DNA of 64,000 bases from Acinetobacter defluvii (GTDB lineage Bacteria; Pseudomonadota; Gammaproteobacteria; Pseudomonadales; Moraxellaceae), in contig NZ_CP029397.2 of the NCBI RefSeq assembly GCF_001704615.3, positions 1,364,001 through 1,428,000 of the forward strand. The letters run 5' to 3'. The notes under the pieces are model-generated. The model was not told the DNA's origin. It saw nothing but the letters and a program-made list of their open reading frames with translations, and did no database searches. The position numbers were made by a program, and so were the translations under genes. Shown piece after piece: positions 8,863-17,839 of this stretch; the first letter of the stretch is position 1; every line of letters starts with the position of its first letter.

Positions 8863-9186
8863 TTATTTTTCTAAATATTGCAATTTATCTGGTTTGCCAT
8901 TCCATTCTTCACGGTCTTCCGGCTGATCACCAATTTGTGTGATGTTCGGCCATTTTTGTGAAAGGTCTGCATTAAGTTCAATAAAGACTTCTTGACCTTC
9001 TGGGAGTTCATCTTCAGAAAAGATTGCATTTGCAGGACATTCTGGCTCACAAAGCGCACAGTCAATGCACTCATCTGGATTGATAACAAGAAAGTTAGGT
9101 CCTTCATAGAAGCAGTCCACTGGGCATACTTCTACGCAGTCTTGATATTTACACTTAATACAATTTTCAGTGACAACAAAGGTCAT
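8863..9186 (-). CDS. fdxA: 7Fe ferredoxin (3Fe-4S/4Fe-4S)
   Basis: A 107-residue electron carrier of the Azotobacter FdI/FdxA type. The first cluster motif is [20 protein letters not shown] and the second is [16 protein letters not shown]. The spacing (Cys-x7-Cys in the first motif rather than Cys-x2-Cys) and the long C-terminal tail fit a 7Fe ferredoxin. Monocistronic on the minus strand, with an AT-rich upstream region of about 600 bp. The redox partner cannot be told from this location. Confidence 0.95.
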   Translation of the reverse strand: MTFVVTENCIKCKYQDCVEVCPVDCFYEGPNFLVINPDECIDCALCEPECPANAIFSEDELPEGQEVFIELNADLSQKWPNITQIGDQPEDREEWNGKPDKLQYLEK

Positions 9187-9723
9187 GGCGTCAGCTACCT
9201 AAAAATATGGTTCTAATTAATAATGTTGTATTTTAGGCAAAAATGGGGACAACTAACAATTGCTTTTATTGATATTTGTTATGTGTAAGAATGAAATAAA
9301 GCTAATTAATTGATATATAAATAAATGTTTTTGTCATAATACACACACTAGAGCGCAAACATAGATCTTATAGAAGTAATATAAAACAATGATTTAAGTG
9401 TGATTTCCTTCATTTTTCTGCTGTTGAGTTTTCAAAAAAAGATTGGCTAAAAAAATCTTGATGAATTAGTTATTTTATATTTAATTGTATTTTTTTTATA
9501 CATAATTTTGTTTGAATTATGCAGATTCAAAATTTAAGTACAACACATTTGTAGTGGATTAAGTAAATTACTTGAATAACAATCATTTGATTTTTCAATT
9601 TATAATTAAAAAGCATAACATAAATCAATAGCATCAGCTTTTCAGGATAGAGTTAATGCATTTCTTAGAAAAATAAAACAGTGGTTATATATTTGAGTTT
9701 TTAGAACATTTCTCAAATTTAAA
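9187..9723. other. Long AT-rich intergenic region with no recognised gene
   Basis: About 540 bp between the fdxA start and the ilvA terminator, both on the minus strand. I see runs of A and T, no ORF with a credible ribosome-binding site on either strand, and no clear hairpin with a T tract. It must contain the fdxA promoter. A small RNA cannot be excluded by eye. Confidence 0.4.
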
Positions 9724-9753
9724 AAGCCAGTCTATTACATAATAAACTGGCTT
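9724..9753 (-). terminator. Terminator after ilvA
   Basis: AAGCCAGT (9724-9731) pairs with ACTGGCTT (9746-9753). Read on the minus strand a T-rich run follows, 30 bp beyond the ilvA stop. Confidence 0.7.
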
Positions 9754-9782
9754 GGTTTTATAAAATTATCGTTAAATGCCCA

Positions 9783-11321
9783 TTATTTTAAAAAACGCTG
9801 ATAACCCAAATTATTGGTAATCTCTTGATATGGATAAGTGATCGTTTCTAAAGTCTCGATTAAACCATCAGGATTTTGCTGTGCATCTTCTGCATCTAAG
9901 CCGACCAAAACACGTCCTTCTGCCGCACCATGATTACGATAGTGGAATAGGGTAATGTTATGGGTTGGACCTAAGCGCTCTAAGAAAGTCAGTAATGCGC
10001 CTGGACGCTCAGGAAATTCCACACGGAATAAACGTTCATTTTCAATGTCTGCATGACCACCGATCAAATAACGAATATGTAATTTCGCTACTTCATCATC
10101 AGACAGATCATCCACATCATAATTTGCACTTAGCAGATCATAAATGTCATGACGCTCTTTATCTCCTGATTTTAAGCTAATACCGACAAAAACTTGTGCC
10201 GCAGAAGAACTACTTGCACGGTAGTTAAACTCAGTAATATTCCGACCTTGTAAAGCACGGCAGAAATTTAAGAAAGAACCTTTTTCTTCAGGAATCGTGA
10301 CCGCAAAAATCGCTTCTTTACGTTCACCAAGTTCGGTACGTTCTGCGATATAACGTAAACGGTCAAAGTTCATGTTGGCACCACAAACAATTGAGACCAT
10401 ATTTTTATTTTCTATACCATGTTCAGCAACGTATTTTTTAATCCCTGCCAAAGCCATTGCACCCGATGGTTCAACGATGCTACGACATTCGTCATAAGTA
10501 TCTTTGATCGCTGCACATATTTCATCGGTATTCACAAGTACAACATCACGTTCAACAATTGGACCTGAGTTATCTGATTTTTGTAATTGAATGACTTTAA
10601 ATGGTTTTTCACCAATTTGCGCAACCGCTGTACCATCGGCAAATAAGCCTACAGATGGAAGAATGACACGTTCATTGGCTTCGAAAGCTGCTTTTAAACA
10701 TGCTGATTCGTCATATTCCACTGGAATGACTTTGACATGTGGTGCAACATCACCTAAGTAAGCAGCAACACCAGCGATTAAACCGCCACCGCCTACAGCA
10801 ACGAATACATAATCGACATCACGCCATTGACGTAAAATTTCATTGGCAATCGTCCCTTGACCCGCCATCACCAATTCATCGTCATACGGTGGAATAAAAG
10901 TCATGCCTTCATCAGCAGCACGTTGAATCGCGTATTTATTGGCAACATCAAAAGAATCGCCTTGTAGAACGACTTGCCCACCCAAACGTTTTACAGCTTG
11001 AACTTTAATATCAGGTGTTGTCTTTGGCATCACAATAATGGCGGTAATACCCAACTTTTGACCAGATAACGCCACGCCTTGAGCATGGTTACCCGCAGAA
11101 GCAGTAATAACGCCACGTTCCAACTGAGATTTCGGTAATTGACTGATACGGTTATACGCACCGCGCAGTTTGAAAGAAAAGACAGGTTGCAAGTCTTCGC
11201 GTTTAAAGCGAATGTTGTTGTTTAGTTTTTCACTAATTCGTGGCGCTGCTTCGAGTGGGGTTTCGATCGCAACGTCATACACCGTTGCCTGTAATATTTG
11301 TCGAACCAAACGAGACAGCAT
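9783..11321 (-). CDS. ilvA: Threonine ammonia-lyase, biosynthetic (threonine deaminase)
   Basis: PLP enzyme converting L-threonine to 2-oxobutanoate and ammonia, the first step of isoleucine synthesis. The 512-residue length matches E. coli IlvA (514). The PLP lysine is in FSFKLRGAYNR (about residue 50), the phosphate-binding loop is VAVGGGGLIAGVAAY, and SAGNHAQGVA is present. Two ACT-like regulatory modules fill residues 325-512, so feedback by isoleucine and valine is expected. It diverges from rpiA, with about 115 bp between the start codons. Confidence 0.96.
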   Translation of the reverse strand: MLSRLVRQILQATVYDVAIETPLEAAPRISEKLNNNIRFKREDLQPVFSFKLRGAYNRISQLPKSQLERGVITASAGNHAQGVALSGQKLGITAIIVMPKTTPDIKVQAVKRLGGQVVLQGDSFDVANKYAIQRAADEGMTFIPPYDDELVMAGQGTIANEILRQWRDVDYVFVAVGGGGLIAGVAAYLGDVAPHVKVIPVEYDESACLKAAFEANERVILPSVGLFADGTAVAQIGEKPFKVIQLQKSDNSGPIVERDVVLVNTDEICAAIKDTYDECRSIVEPSGAMALAGIKKYVAEHGIENKNMVSIVCGANMNFDRLRYIAERTELGERKEAIFAVTIPEEKGSFLNFCRALQGRNITEFNYRASSSSAAQVFVGISLKSGDKERHDIYDLLSANYDVDDLSDDEVAKLHIRYLIGGHADIENERLFRVEFPERPGALLTFLERLGPTHNITLFHYRNHGAAEGRVLVGLDAEDAQQNPDGLIETLETITYPYQEITNNLGYQRFLK

Positions 11322-11436
11322 GTTAATTTTCCATATAACAGTTTAAAATGAGCATTGATTGTAACAAACCCCTGCGCATTTGCGATTTAAAATTATGCGA
11401 AATGTGCAGAAATTTGAAAATTTATTGAGAGATGTC

Positions 11437-12108
11437 ATGAGTCTTTATGCTACCCAAGATGAGAAAAAACAAGCAGCAGCAAAAGCTGCTTTAAAACACT
11501 TACCAAAAGGGGGCATTTTGGGTGTAGGTACAGGCAGTACAGTCAACTTCCTGATCGAATTTTTACCTGAGCTACAACTTGAAGCTGCGGTGGCAAGTTC
11601 TGAAGCAACTGCGCAACGTCTTAAAAAGCTTGGCATTGAAGTGGTTGATATGAACCATGTAGGCGGTTTAGATGCTTATGTCGATGGTGCTGATGAAATT
11701 GATCGTCATATGCACATGATCAAAGGTGGTGGTGCTGCCTTAACACGTGAAAAGATTGTCGCTTCAATTGCGAAAAAATTCGTATGTATCGTAGATGACT
11801 CTAAATGGGTTGAGCAACTTGGACGTGAATTTCCGCTTCCTGTAGAAGTGATTCCAATGGCTCGTTCTGCGGTAGCACGTAAAATCGTATCACTCGGTGG
11901 CGATCCTGTTTACCGTGAAGGTGTTGTAACGGATAATGGTAATGTGATCTTGGATGTATTCAATTTAAATATTTTAAATGCTTTAGAGTTAGAAAAGACC
12001 TTGAATGATATTCCGGGTGTAGTGTGTAATGGTATTTTCGCCATTAATAAAGCGGATATTGCTGTTGTTGCGACGGATAACGGTATTGAAGAGCGTACTG
12101 CGGTTTAA
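11437..12108 (+). CDS. rpiA: Ribose-5-phosphate isomerase A
   Basis: Interconverts ribose 5-phosphate and ribulose 5-phosphate in the pentose phosphate pathway. Signature blocks are [40 protein letters not shown] and [11 protein letters not shown]. The start at 11437 ([11 protein letters not shown]) gives 223 residues, close to the 219 of E. coli RpiA, and has GAGAGA six bases upstream. The frame is open further upstream to 11380 but that extension has no family match. Confidence 0.95.
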   Translation: MSLYATQDEKKQAAAKAALKHLPKGGILGVGTGSTVNFLIEFLPELQLEAAVASSEATAQRLKKLGIEVVDMNHVGGLDAYVDGADEIDRHMHMIKGGGAALTREKIVASIAKKFVCIVDDSKWVEQLGREFPLPVEVIPMARSAVARKIVSLGGDPVYREGVVTDNGNVILDVFNLNILNALELEKTLNDIPGVVCNGIFAINKADIAVVATDNGIEERTAV

Positions 12109-12125
12109 TTGAATTTGTATTAATG

Positions 12126-12231
12126 TTCCTTCTCCCTTGGGGATGAGGAGTTTACTCCGCAAGAGGATGAAGGGTAAAGCAAACCTCTCCCTCTTGCGAA
12201 ACTTAGTTTCTCATCCTGAAAGGAGAGGGAA
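12126..12231. repeat. 106-bp imperfect palindromic repeat element
   Basis: The left half (from TTCCTTCTCCC at 12126) and the reverse complement of the right half (TTCCCTCTCCTTTC) align along nearly their whole length, sharing GGATGAG, CGCAAGAGG and a GTTT block. The sequence could fold into one long hairpin. It lacks an ORF and lies between rpiA and the next co-directional gene. The form suits a dispersed non-autonomous repeat (REP- or MITE-like); other copies are not visible in this window. Confidence 0.7.
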
Positions 12232-12254
12232 TTTCAAAACTAATTATAAAATAA

Positions 12255-12935
12255 ATGACGCCAAATCTCCCTGAAATCCAAATCACTCATCATGCACGAG
12301 CAACTCGATTGCGTTTACGTGTTGAGCCAACTCAAATTCGCTTAACTGTACCTAGATTTTGTACAAAATGTCAGATTCAAGATTTTTTACAACAATCTGA
12401 ACAATGGATGATAGAAACTTGGCAAAAACAACAAGAAAAAGTAGAACAATTAGATAGAATATTACCAGCAGAATTAAAATTATTTAATTTACAGCAACCT
12501 TTACAAATTAATTATCAAAGGCAGAAAAACTCTTTTATTTTCGATGAGAAAAGTTATCAACTTTTCATTAGTGATCGTCAGCCTGAAAGTTATTTAAAAG
12601 CTTTTGTAATCGCTTATGCAAAGCATTATTTACCGATTTATTTACAACAGGTCAGTGTTGAAACAGGTTTAAAGTTTGGTGAATGTGCAATCCGTCAGCC
12701 GAAAACCCGTTGGGGGAGTTGTACCGCTCGACATGATATTATGTTGAATAGTGCTTTGGTGTTATGTGATCAAGCAATTACCCGTTATGTCAGCATACAT
12801 GAGTTAGCACATACACGGCATTTTGATCATAGTTCTGCATTTTGGTCAGAAGTTGAAAAGCATGATGAAAATTATAAAAAACATCGAAAAATTTTAAAAA
12901 GTGCTGTAATGCCATGGTGGTGGACTACACATTAG
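12255..12935 (+). CDS. YgjP-type M48 family metallopeptidase
   Basis: A 226-residue protein of the YgjP/DUF45 family. The zinc-binding helix is SIHELAHTRHFDHSSAFW (HExxH, with a further His in the HFDHS segment, as in SprT/WLM-like peptidases). The upstream block RQPKTRWGSCTARHDIMLN is the family signature. It begins 23 bp after the palindromic repeat. Substrate unknown; the family is annotated as metal-dependent hydrolases. Ends at a convergent inverted repeat. Confidence 0.85.
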   Translation: MTPNLPEIQITHHARATRLRLRVEPTQIRLTVPRFCTKCQIQDFLQQSEQWMIETWQKQQEKVEQLDRILPAELKLFNLQQPLQINYQRQKNSFIFDEKSYQLFISDRQPESYLKAFVIAYAKHYLPIYLQQVSVETGLKFGECAIRQPKTRWGSCTARHDIMLNSALVLCDQAITRYVSIHELAHTRHFDHSSAFWSEVEKHDENYKKHRKILKSAVMPWWWTTH

Positions 12936-12965
12936 AATCACTCATAGTTGTATATAGTTTAGAAC

Positions 12966-12994
12966 TTCTCCTCTTAATATAAATAAGAGGAGAA
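12966..12994. terminator. Inverted repeat between convergent genes, likely bidirectional terminator
   Basis: TTCTCCTCTTA (12966-12976) pairs perfectly with TAAGAGGAGAA (12984-12994) around a 7-base loop. It sits between the metallopeptidase (+) and lipocalin (-) stops. It has no strong T tract, so termination is inferred from position. Confidence 0.55.
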
Positions 12995-13014
12995 AGGTAT
13001 TTACAATTTATATA

Positions 13015-13572
13015 TTATTTATGTTTGGTGTAAATAACGTCGCTTAAATCATAACCTAGTGATTTGGCATAATCTAAATACTCATCAATAATAGTTTTAT
13101 CTGGTGTAGTTGTACGGCTTAAAACCCATAAATATTTTTTATTGGGACTGCCGACTAATGCTGTTTGATAATTTTCATCGAGTTTTAATATCCAATAATC
13201 ACCACGAGCAATAGGCAACCAACGGATTATATCAGGTAGAAAGCTGACCTTTAACTTGGAGTTGTTGGGTGAATTTTTAACAAATGCCTCACCAATTGAT
13301 TGCTTTAACTTACCATGTTTATCAAAACATTGATTATCTACTTTAACATTACCATTGCTGTTTAATGAATAGTGTGCTGTTACATTATAGTCACACATTC
13401 TTTGAAAATATAATGGCTTGCGTGCAATTTCATGCCATTCTCCCAAGTATTTTTTTAAGTCCACTTGTTGTACAGTAGGAATATCTTCATTTCCCGCATG
13501 CACTAAAGTTGCACTTGCTAACACTACAACACCACCAATCAACAGCAATCTTCTAAAATTTGATTTCAACAT
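13015..13572 (-). CDS. Secreted lipocalin (Blc-like)
   Basis: A 185-residue lipocalin. The signal peptide (FRRLLLIGGVVVLASATLVH) ends near HA-GNED. The first lipocalin motif is YLGEWHEIARKPLYFQRMC (G-x-W), and the third-strand region DYWILKLDENYQTALVGSP with the C-terminal LWVLSRTTTPD matches bacterial Blc. Unlike E. coli Blc there is no lipobox Cys, so it should be a soluble periplasmic protein. Family role: binding of lysophospholipids or other small hydrophobic molecules. Monocistronic. Confidence 0.88.
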   Translation of the reverse strand: MLKSNFRRLLLIGGVVVLASATLVHAGNEDIPTVQQVDLKKYLGEWHEIARKPLYFQRMCDYNVTAHYSLNSNGNVKVDNQCFDKHGKLKQSIGEAFVKNSPNNSKLKVSFLPDIIRWLPIARGDYWILKLDENYQTALVGSPNKKYLWVLSRTTTPDKTIIDEYLDYAKSLGYDLSDVIYTKHK

Positions 13573-13822
13573 AAATAATAGACCTAAATAAGTTTTATAG
13601 TTTTTAATTTAACTAAATATCTTATACATAGAATTTAATTATTATGCAGTTTAGTAAAATTTTGTGAATATAATATATATGATAAAAGATAAATAAAATT
13701 TATTTATAACTTTCTCATGATTTTATTTTATTAAATAGATATTTAAAAATTAATAGTATTAGTGAAAATATTAATCTATTTTAATGAGGTATTTATGAAA
13801 AATAAAACGTATAACATTATTT

Positions 13823-14281
13823 CTAAGTATCAATGATGATGATCTGATCAAACCCTTCTTTATGTGTTGGTAGTTCTAATGCTTTATAGACATTTGTTAA
13901 AGCATGTTCACTGACGACTTGATCTTGAGGTCTTTGTTGGTTTCTTTGCAGACAAATTTTTAAAGGAGTCTGAAAGTATACCGCTATGCAATTTTGATTG
14001 AATTTTTTGGTGAGCTCTATAATTGGCTGTCGCTCAGACTTTTTCACTAAAATTGCATCGAATACAATATCATCAGGATGCTTTAAAAGATGCTGTTTAG
14101 CCCATGTGCTTTTACCACTCGCCTGACAGCCAATTAAAATATATACATCATGATTTTGAGTATTATGGCTTAAAGTATAATGAAGATCGGTGAAACATTG
14201 TCGCCATGCTGCAACATTTCTTTCTAATGTCCAAAGACGACCATGCAAGGTGTCTAGATAATGATCAGGATTGATATGCAT
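13823..14281 (-). CDS. P-loop kinase-like ATPase (zeta-toxin/PNK fold)
   Basis: A 152-residue protein with the Walker A motif VYILIGCQASGKSTWAKQHL at about residues 46-65, a DAILVKKSERQPI segment and a lid-like ICLQRNQQRPQDQ region. This arrangement is that of small P-loop kinases such as the polynucleotide kinase or zeta-toxin type. No antitoxin-like partner is adjacent, and the neighbours are secreted proteins. The substrate is unknown; a small-molecule or nucleotide kinase is the most neutral reading. Confidence 0.65.
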   Translation of the reverse strand: MHINPDHYLDTLHGRLWTLERNVAAWRQCFTDLHYTLSHNTQNHDVYILIGCQASGKSTWAKQHLLKHPDDIVFDAILVKKSERQPIIELTKKFNQNCIAVYFQTPLKICLQRNQQRPQDQVVSEHALTNVYKALELPTHKEGFDQIIIIDT

Positions 14282-14350
14282 ATAATAAATTGATAATGCA
14301 AAAGTTCCCTAATGATTTAATTTAATGAAAACTTTTGCATTATTCTTAGT

Positions 14351-14821
14351 TCAAAACTGACATTGAGTGTTTTGTAGTTTTAAAGCATATTGCTTTTCAT
14401 CAGTAGAAAGTTTCATTCGTACTTCATAAGGATTTACCCGTTGAAATTGATGTTCAAATAAATGATTACAGTTTCGTATTAAATTATCTGTAAATAATTT
14501 ATTAACATCTTGCGGAGGCATACTTTGAGTAAATTGTTTAAAATCTGGTGAAGTAATAATGCCTTGAATTTCGATATAATTCGGATATAAGCGTAATTTT
14601 TCAATTAAAGTGTTTTGATCAATTTGTAAGGGTAAAGTGCGTGAATCTTCATCACTGAGATAACTTAAAACATTCGCTAATCTTTTTGTGTTTTTTATTT
14701 TATAGTTTGCATCGATAATTTTCTGTTGAACCAAATAATCATCAAGCTCAGTTGCTTGAGTAATATTAAACAAGGAGGTAATAAATAGACTAGAACCGAA
14801 TAAAAATGTCGTAAATTTCAT
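14351..14821 (-). CDS. Secreted protein of unknown function
   Basis: A 156-residue protein from the ATG at 14821, chosen because it gives a clean signal peptide (MKFTTFLFGSSLFITSLF, cleavage near ATA-TEL); an upstream in-frame ATG at 14866 would extend it by 15 residues. The mature part is helical and charged, with a Cys pair (RNCNHLFEHQ and the final NTQCQF) that could form a disulfide. I recognise no family. Monocistronic on the minus strand. Confidence 0.6.
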   Translation of the reverse strand: MKFTTFLFGSSLFITSLFNITQATELDDYLVQQKIIDANYKIKNTKRLANVLSYLSDEDSRTLPLQIDQNTLIEKLRLYPNYIEIQGIITSPDFKQFTQSMPPQDVNKLFTDNLIRNCNHLFEHQFQRVNPYEVRMKLSTDEKQYALKLQNTQCQF

Positions 14822-15475
14822 AATTAAATTAAGTCTTATTGGAAGTATGGTTTTTATTATATGCAATATTTGTATGATTACCAGTATGAAATTTTATTCT
14901 GTTTACATCAAAGTACACAGATTTATTATTCTACAATAAATTTTATGCTGATTTGATTAACAAGTTTCAGCCTACTAAAAAGCCTTCAATTCCTTTTTGA
15001 ATCTACCCATATTTAACTCAAAAATTAATCTATTGAAACACTGTAAATACGCTTTAATCTTGTATTTAATTGTTGTTAATCAAGTGCATCATCCCACAAT
15101 GATTGTTAGACGGGTATTATCCACTAAGTTGGTGAATGTTCTAAAAATATTCTAAATGTTATGCTAATTCAATTTTTCAATATAAAATTAAAAACATATA
15201 AATTTAATTTATTTTCAATATTTTATGATATGTAGGTGATGGAGATATATTTAGTCTACTTTTTGAACGATTTTTGATGTTTAATTTAAACGCTCAATAA
15301 TTAAGATCTAAAAACGATTACTAACAATTTTTTAAATAGAGTAGATGTTTTTTAATCGTATTGACATTTCTAACATTCAAGGCGTGTCACTGATGTTCAT
15401 GACAAAACATTAAAAACTATATAACATCCAAGAAATTAAACCCAAAAATAAGTGTAGTAAAAGGAATATCAAAAA
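14822..15475. other. AT-rich intergenic region between divergent genes
   Basis: About 650 bp without a credible ORF. It should hold promoters for the leftward secreted-protein gene and the rightward acyl-CoA dehydrogenase. I see a TTGACA at 15361-15366 but no matching -10 at standard spacing. AAGGAAT at 15461-15467 is the ribosome-binding site for the dehydrogenase. No hairpin terminator or repeat is obvious. Confidence 0.35.
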
Positions 15476-16618
15476 ATGTTGGCATATGATGCAGACTTAG
15501 AACTCTTTAAAGATAATTTCAAACGTTTTATGAGTGAACATATTGCTCCACATTATGAGCAATGGGAAAAAGAAGGCTTAATGCCTCGTTCAGTTTGGAC
15601 ACTTTTGGGTGAAAATGGTTTCTTATGTGTAGACGTCCCTGAAGAATATGGCGGTTATGGTGTCCCAACAGAATATTCTTTAATGTTGGTGGAAGAGTCT
15701 GCACGTGCAGGTTATGGCGCACTTTCTACAGCGATTTCTTGTCATTCTGAAATTGCAGCACCTTATATTTTACATATTGCCAATGAAGAGCAAAAACAAT
15801 ATTGGTTACCTAAAATGGTTTCAGGCGAAGTCGTTGGTGCAATCGGAATGACGGAGCCAGGTGCGGGTTCTGACTTACAAGGTATGCGTTCTTCTGCCAT
15901 TTTAAATGGTGATCATTATCTGTTAAATGGTTCAAAAACCTTTATTTCTAATGGTCAGCATGCAGATTTGGTCGTTTTGGCTGCAAAAACTGATCCCCAA
16001 GCACGAGCAAAAGGCGTTTCATTATTGTTAGTGGATACGCATTTAGAAGGCTTTAAAAAAGGCACAAATCTAGACAAAATTGGTTTACATTCACAAGATA
16101 CTTCAGAGTTATTCTTTGACAATGTCAAAGTTCCTGCAAATCAGTTATTGGGTAATGCAGGGCAAGGCTTTGCATATTTGATGCAAGAATTGCCACGTGA
16201 ACGTACAGCAATTGCTGCAACAGCGTTGGGTGCGATTCGTGGTGCAATTGATGTAACCACTCAATATGTGCAAGAGCGTCAAGCATTTGGACAAAAAATT
16301 GGCAGCTTCCAAAATTCACGTTTTGTTTTAGCTCAAGCAAAAATTGATGAGTTGGCAACAGCAGCATTTTATAATCAAAATTTAGCTTTATATAAAGAAA
16401 GCAAGCTAGATGTAGAAACTGCCGCTGCGTTGAAGAGCTTTAGCACCGACATGCAAATGAAAATCATCGACAGTTTATTACAGTTATTTGGTGGTTATGG
16501 TTATATGACTGAATATCCTATTTCACGGTTCTTTGTAGATGCACGTATCCAGCGTATCTATGGTGGAACGAATGAAATTATGAAAGAAATCGTAGCACGT
16601 GGTATGTTAGGGCGTTAA
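15476..16618 (+). CDS. Acyl-CoA dehydrogenase family protein
   Basis: A 380-residue FAD-dependent enzyme that inserts a 2,3-double bond into an acyl-CoA. Signatures are IGMTEPGAGSDLQGM (FAD/substrate loop), FISNGQHADL and the C-terminal RIYGGTNEIMKEIVARG. The position that carries the catalytic Glu in medium- and short-chain enzymes (YEGT) is Gly here, as in long-chain/isovaleryl-type enzymes whose base lies elsewhere. The ELPRERTAIAATALG helix may contain it. Monocistronic; the acyl substrate cannot be assigned. Confidence 0.9.
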   Translation: MLAYDADLELFKDNFKRFMSEHIAPHYEQWEKEGLMPRSVWTLLGENGFLCVDVPEEYGGYGVPTEYSLMLVEESARAGYGALSTAISCHSEIAAPYILHIANEEQKQYWLPKMVSGEVVGAIGMTEPGAGSDLQGMRSSAILNGDHYLLNGSKTFISNGQHADLVVLAAKTDPQARAKGVSLLLVDTHLEGFKKGTNLDKIGLHSQDTSELFFDNVKVPANQLLGNAGQGFAYLMQELPRERTAIAATALGAIRGAIDVTTQYVQERQAFGQKIGSFQNSRFVLAQAKIDELATAAFYNQNLALYKESKLDVETAAALKSFSTDMQMKIIDSLLQLFGGYGYMTEYPISRFFVDARIQRIYGGTNEIMKEIVARGMLGR

Positions 16619-16752
16619 TTATTTTTCGCATTGCATCATATAAAAGTGTTGTAGTATCGAAGGTTGTACCAAAAGAAGTTGCCGTTAGGTGGCTTTTTTA
16701 CTATAACAGAGCCAATATTTTAATAACCTCACTCAATCATTCAAAATTAGCT

Positions 16753-17014
16753 ATGAATAAACAATTGACGACTTTAGCACAGTATAAAAAGCCATTGTGG
16801 GTAAGAAATCATTGGGGCATGGATTTAATTATTTTAATTTTTCAGTTTTTATGATTTATTCACTGCTTAACATGGTGTTTTTAGTCAAGGCTTAGCATTT
16901 GTATTGAACATGATGGTTGGAATAATTGGGCTTTATTTTTGTGGTTTTGGATTTTTAATGAAAGATATTTGCCTATGGTCTAAGCAGTATTTCTTTTTTG
17001 GTTATAAGGTTTAG
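16753..17014 (+). pseudogene. Frameshifted remnant of a small membrane-protein gene
   Basis: The ATG at 16753 opens a frame reading MNKQLTTLAQYKKPLWVRNH and continuing to LIILIFQFL, which stops at 16852. A second frame then gives FMIYSLLNMVFLVKA, and a third gives QGLAFVLNMMVGIIGLYF through GFLMKDICLWSKQYFFFGYK to a TAG at 17012. The three pieces join in order into one plausible protein of about 85 residues with two membrane segments, so at least two frameshifts have broken the gene. Family unknown. Confidence 0.55.
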
Positions 17015-17073
17015 AGTGGTTTTTTAAAAGATTGTTATCATTGCCATGAGCTAAACAGTAAGTCCTAAGAGAC

Positions 17074-17592
17074 TCAAGCACGTAGAACATTTAAGCATTC
17101 ATCAATAAATACAGGAAGTTCTTGCGTAGAGCGTGATGAAATATAAAGATTATTATCGTTGACCACCTCACGATCAAATATTACAGCACCAGCGTCTTTT
17201 AATTCCTGAATCATCGCTTCAATTGAGGTTAAACGGCGTCCTATCGCAATTTGTGCATCGATCAATAAATGTGGGCTATAGCAACATAAAAAAATAGGCT
17301 TCTGTGCGTTGGCAAAATTGCGTAAATAATCAATAAATCGAGTGTCTTGCTTAAGATGATAAGGGGAATTTCCGCCAGGAATCATTAACGCATCAAAATC
17401 TTGTACTGTAATTTCATCAATACCAAAATCAATACTCACGGCTGATTTTCGTTGCTTGCTGTAGACGATATTTCCTGCGGTCTTTTCAATGTTACGTACC
17501 GAATGACTGGCTGCGCGAAAGGCTTCGACAGGTTGATGGTATTCGGTATCTTCAAAATCATGGGTAATAAAAACGGCGATTCTCTTATTCAT
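17074..17592 (-). CDS. DJ-1/PfpI family protein
   Basis: A 172-residue class I glutamine amidotransferase-like protein. The nucleophile elbow reads FLCCYSPHLLIDA, where the family usually has A-x-C-H-G-P; the Cys is kept and the following His is replaced. The acidic residue region (DFDALMIPGGNSPYHL) is in place. Family members act as general stress proteins, deglycases or proteases. The C-terminal SSRSTQELPVFIDECL fits PfpI-type proteins. Monocistronic, convergent with the broken gene upstream. Confidence 0.82.
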   Translation of the reverse strand: MNKRIAVFITHDFEDTEYHQPVEAFRAASHSVRNIEKTAGNIVYSKQRKSAVSIDFGIDEITVQDFDALMIPGGNSPYHLKQDTRFIDYLRNFANAQKPIFLCCYSPHLLIDAQIAIGRRLTSIEAMIQELKDAGAVIFDREVVNDNNLYISSRSTQELPVFIDECLNVLRA

Positions 17593-17839
17593 ATTCTATG
17601 GCTCGAATTGCGCTGTTGTTTTTATCATAAATGGCACTTGATAAAATTCTGTAGATGCTTTGTAAATAAATTGTTTAAAAGTAATGAATAAAAACTGGGT
17701 TTTAGTGTGCTAGAGCTTAGATTTAAACTTAGATAAAAGCAGTATTTTGCAACAAAATGAATTGAACTATTGTTATACTGTCAGCGGTTAAATATTCAAA
17801 CCTCTCGTAATTCTTGACTTTTAAAAGGGCGATATAACA

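Noticed and set aside
9187..9723. Possible small RNA or toxin-antitoxin in the 540-bp gap upstream of fdxA
   Set aside because: No ORF with a start signal, no promoter pair and no terminator hairpin could be found on either strand.
13823..14281. P-loop protein considered as a zeta-type toxin
   Set aside because: No epsilon-like or other small partner gene is adjacent and the zeta-specific residues cannot be confirmed by eye; left as a kinase-like ATPase.
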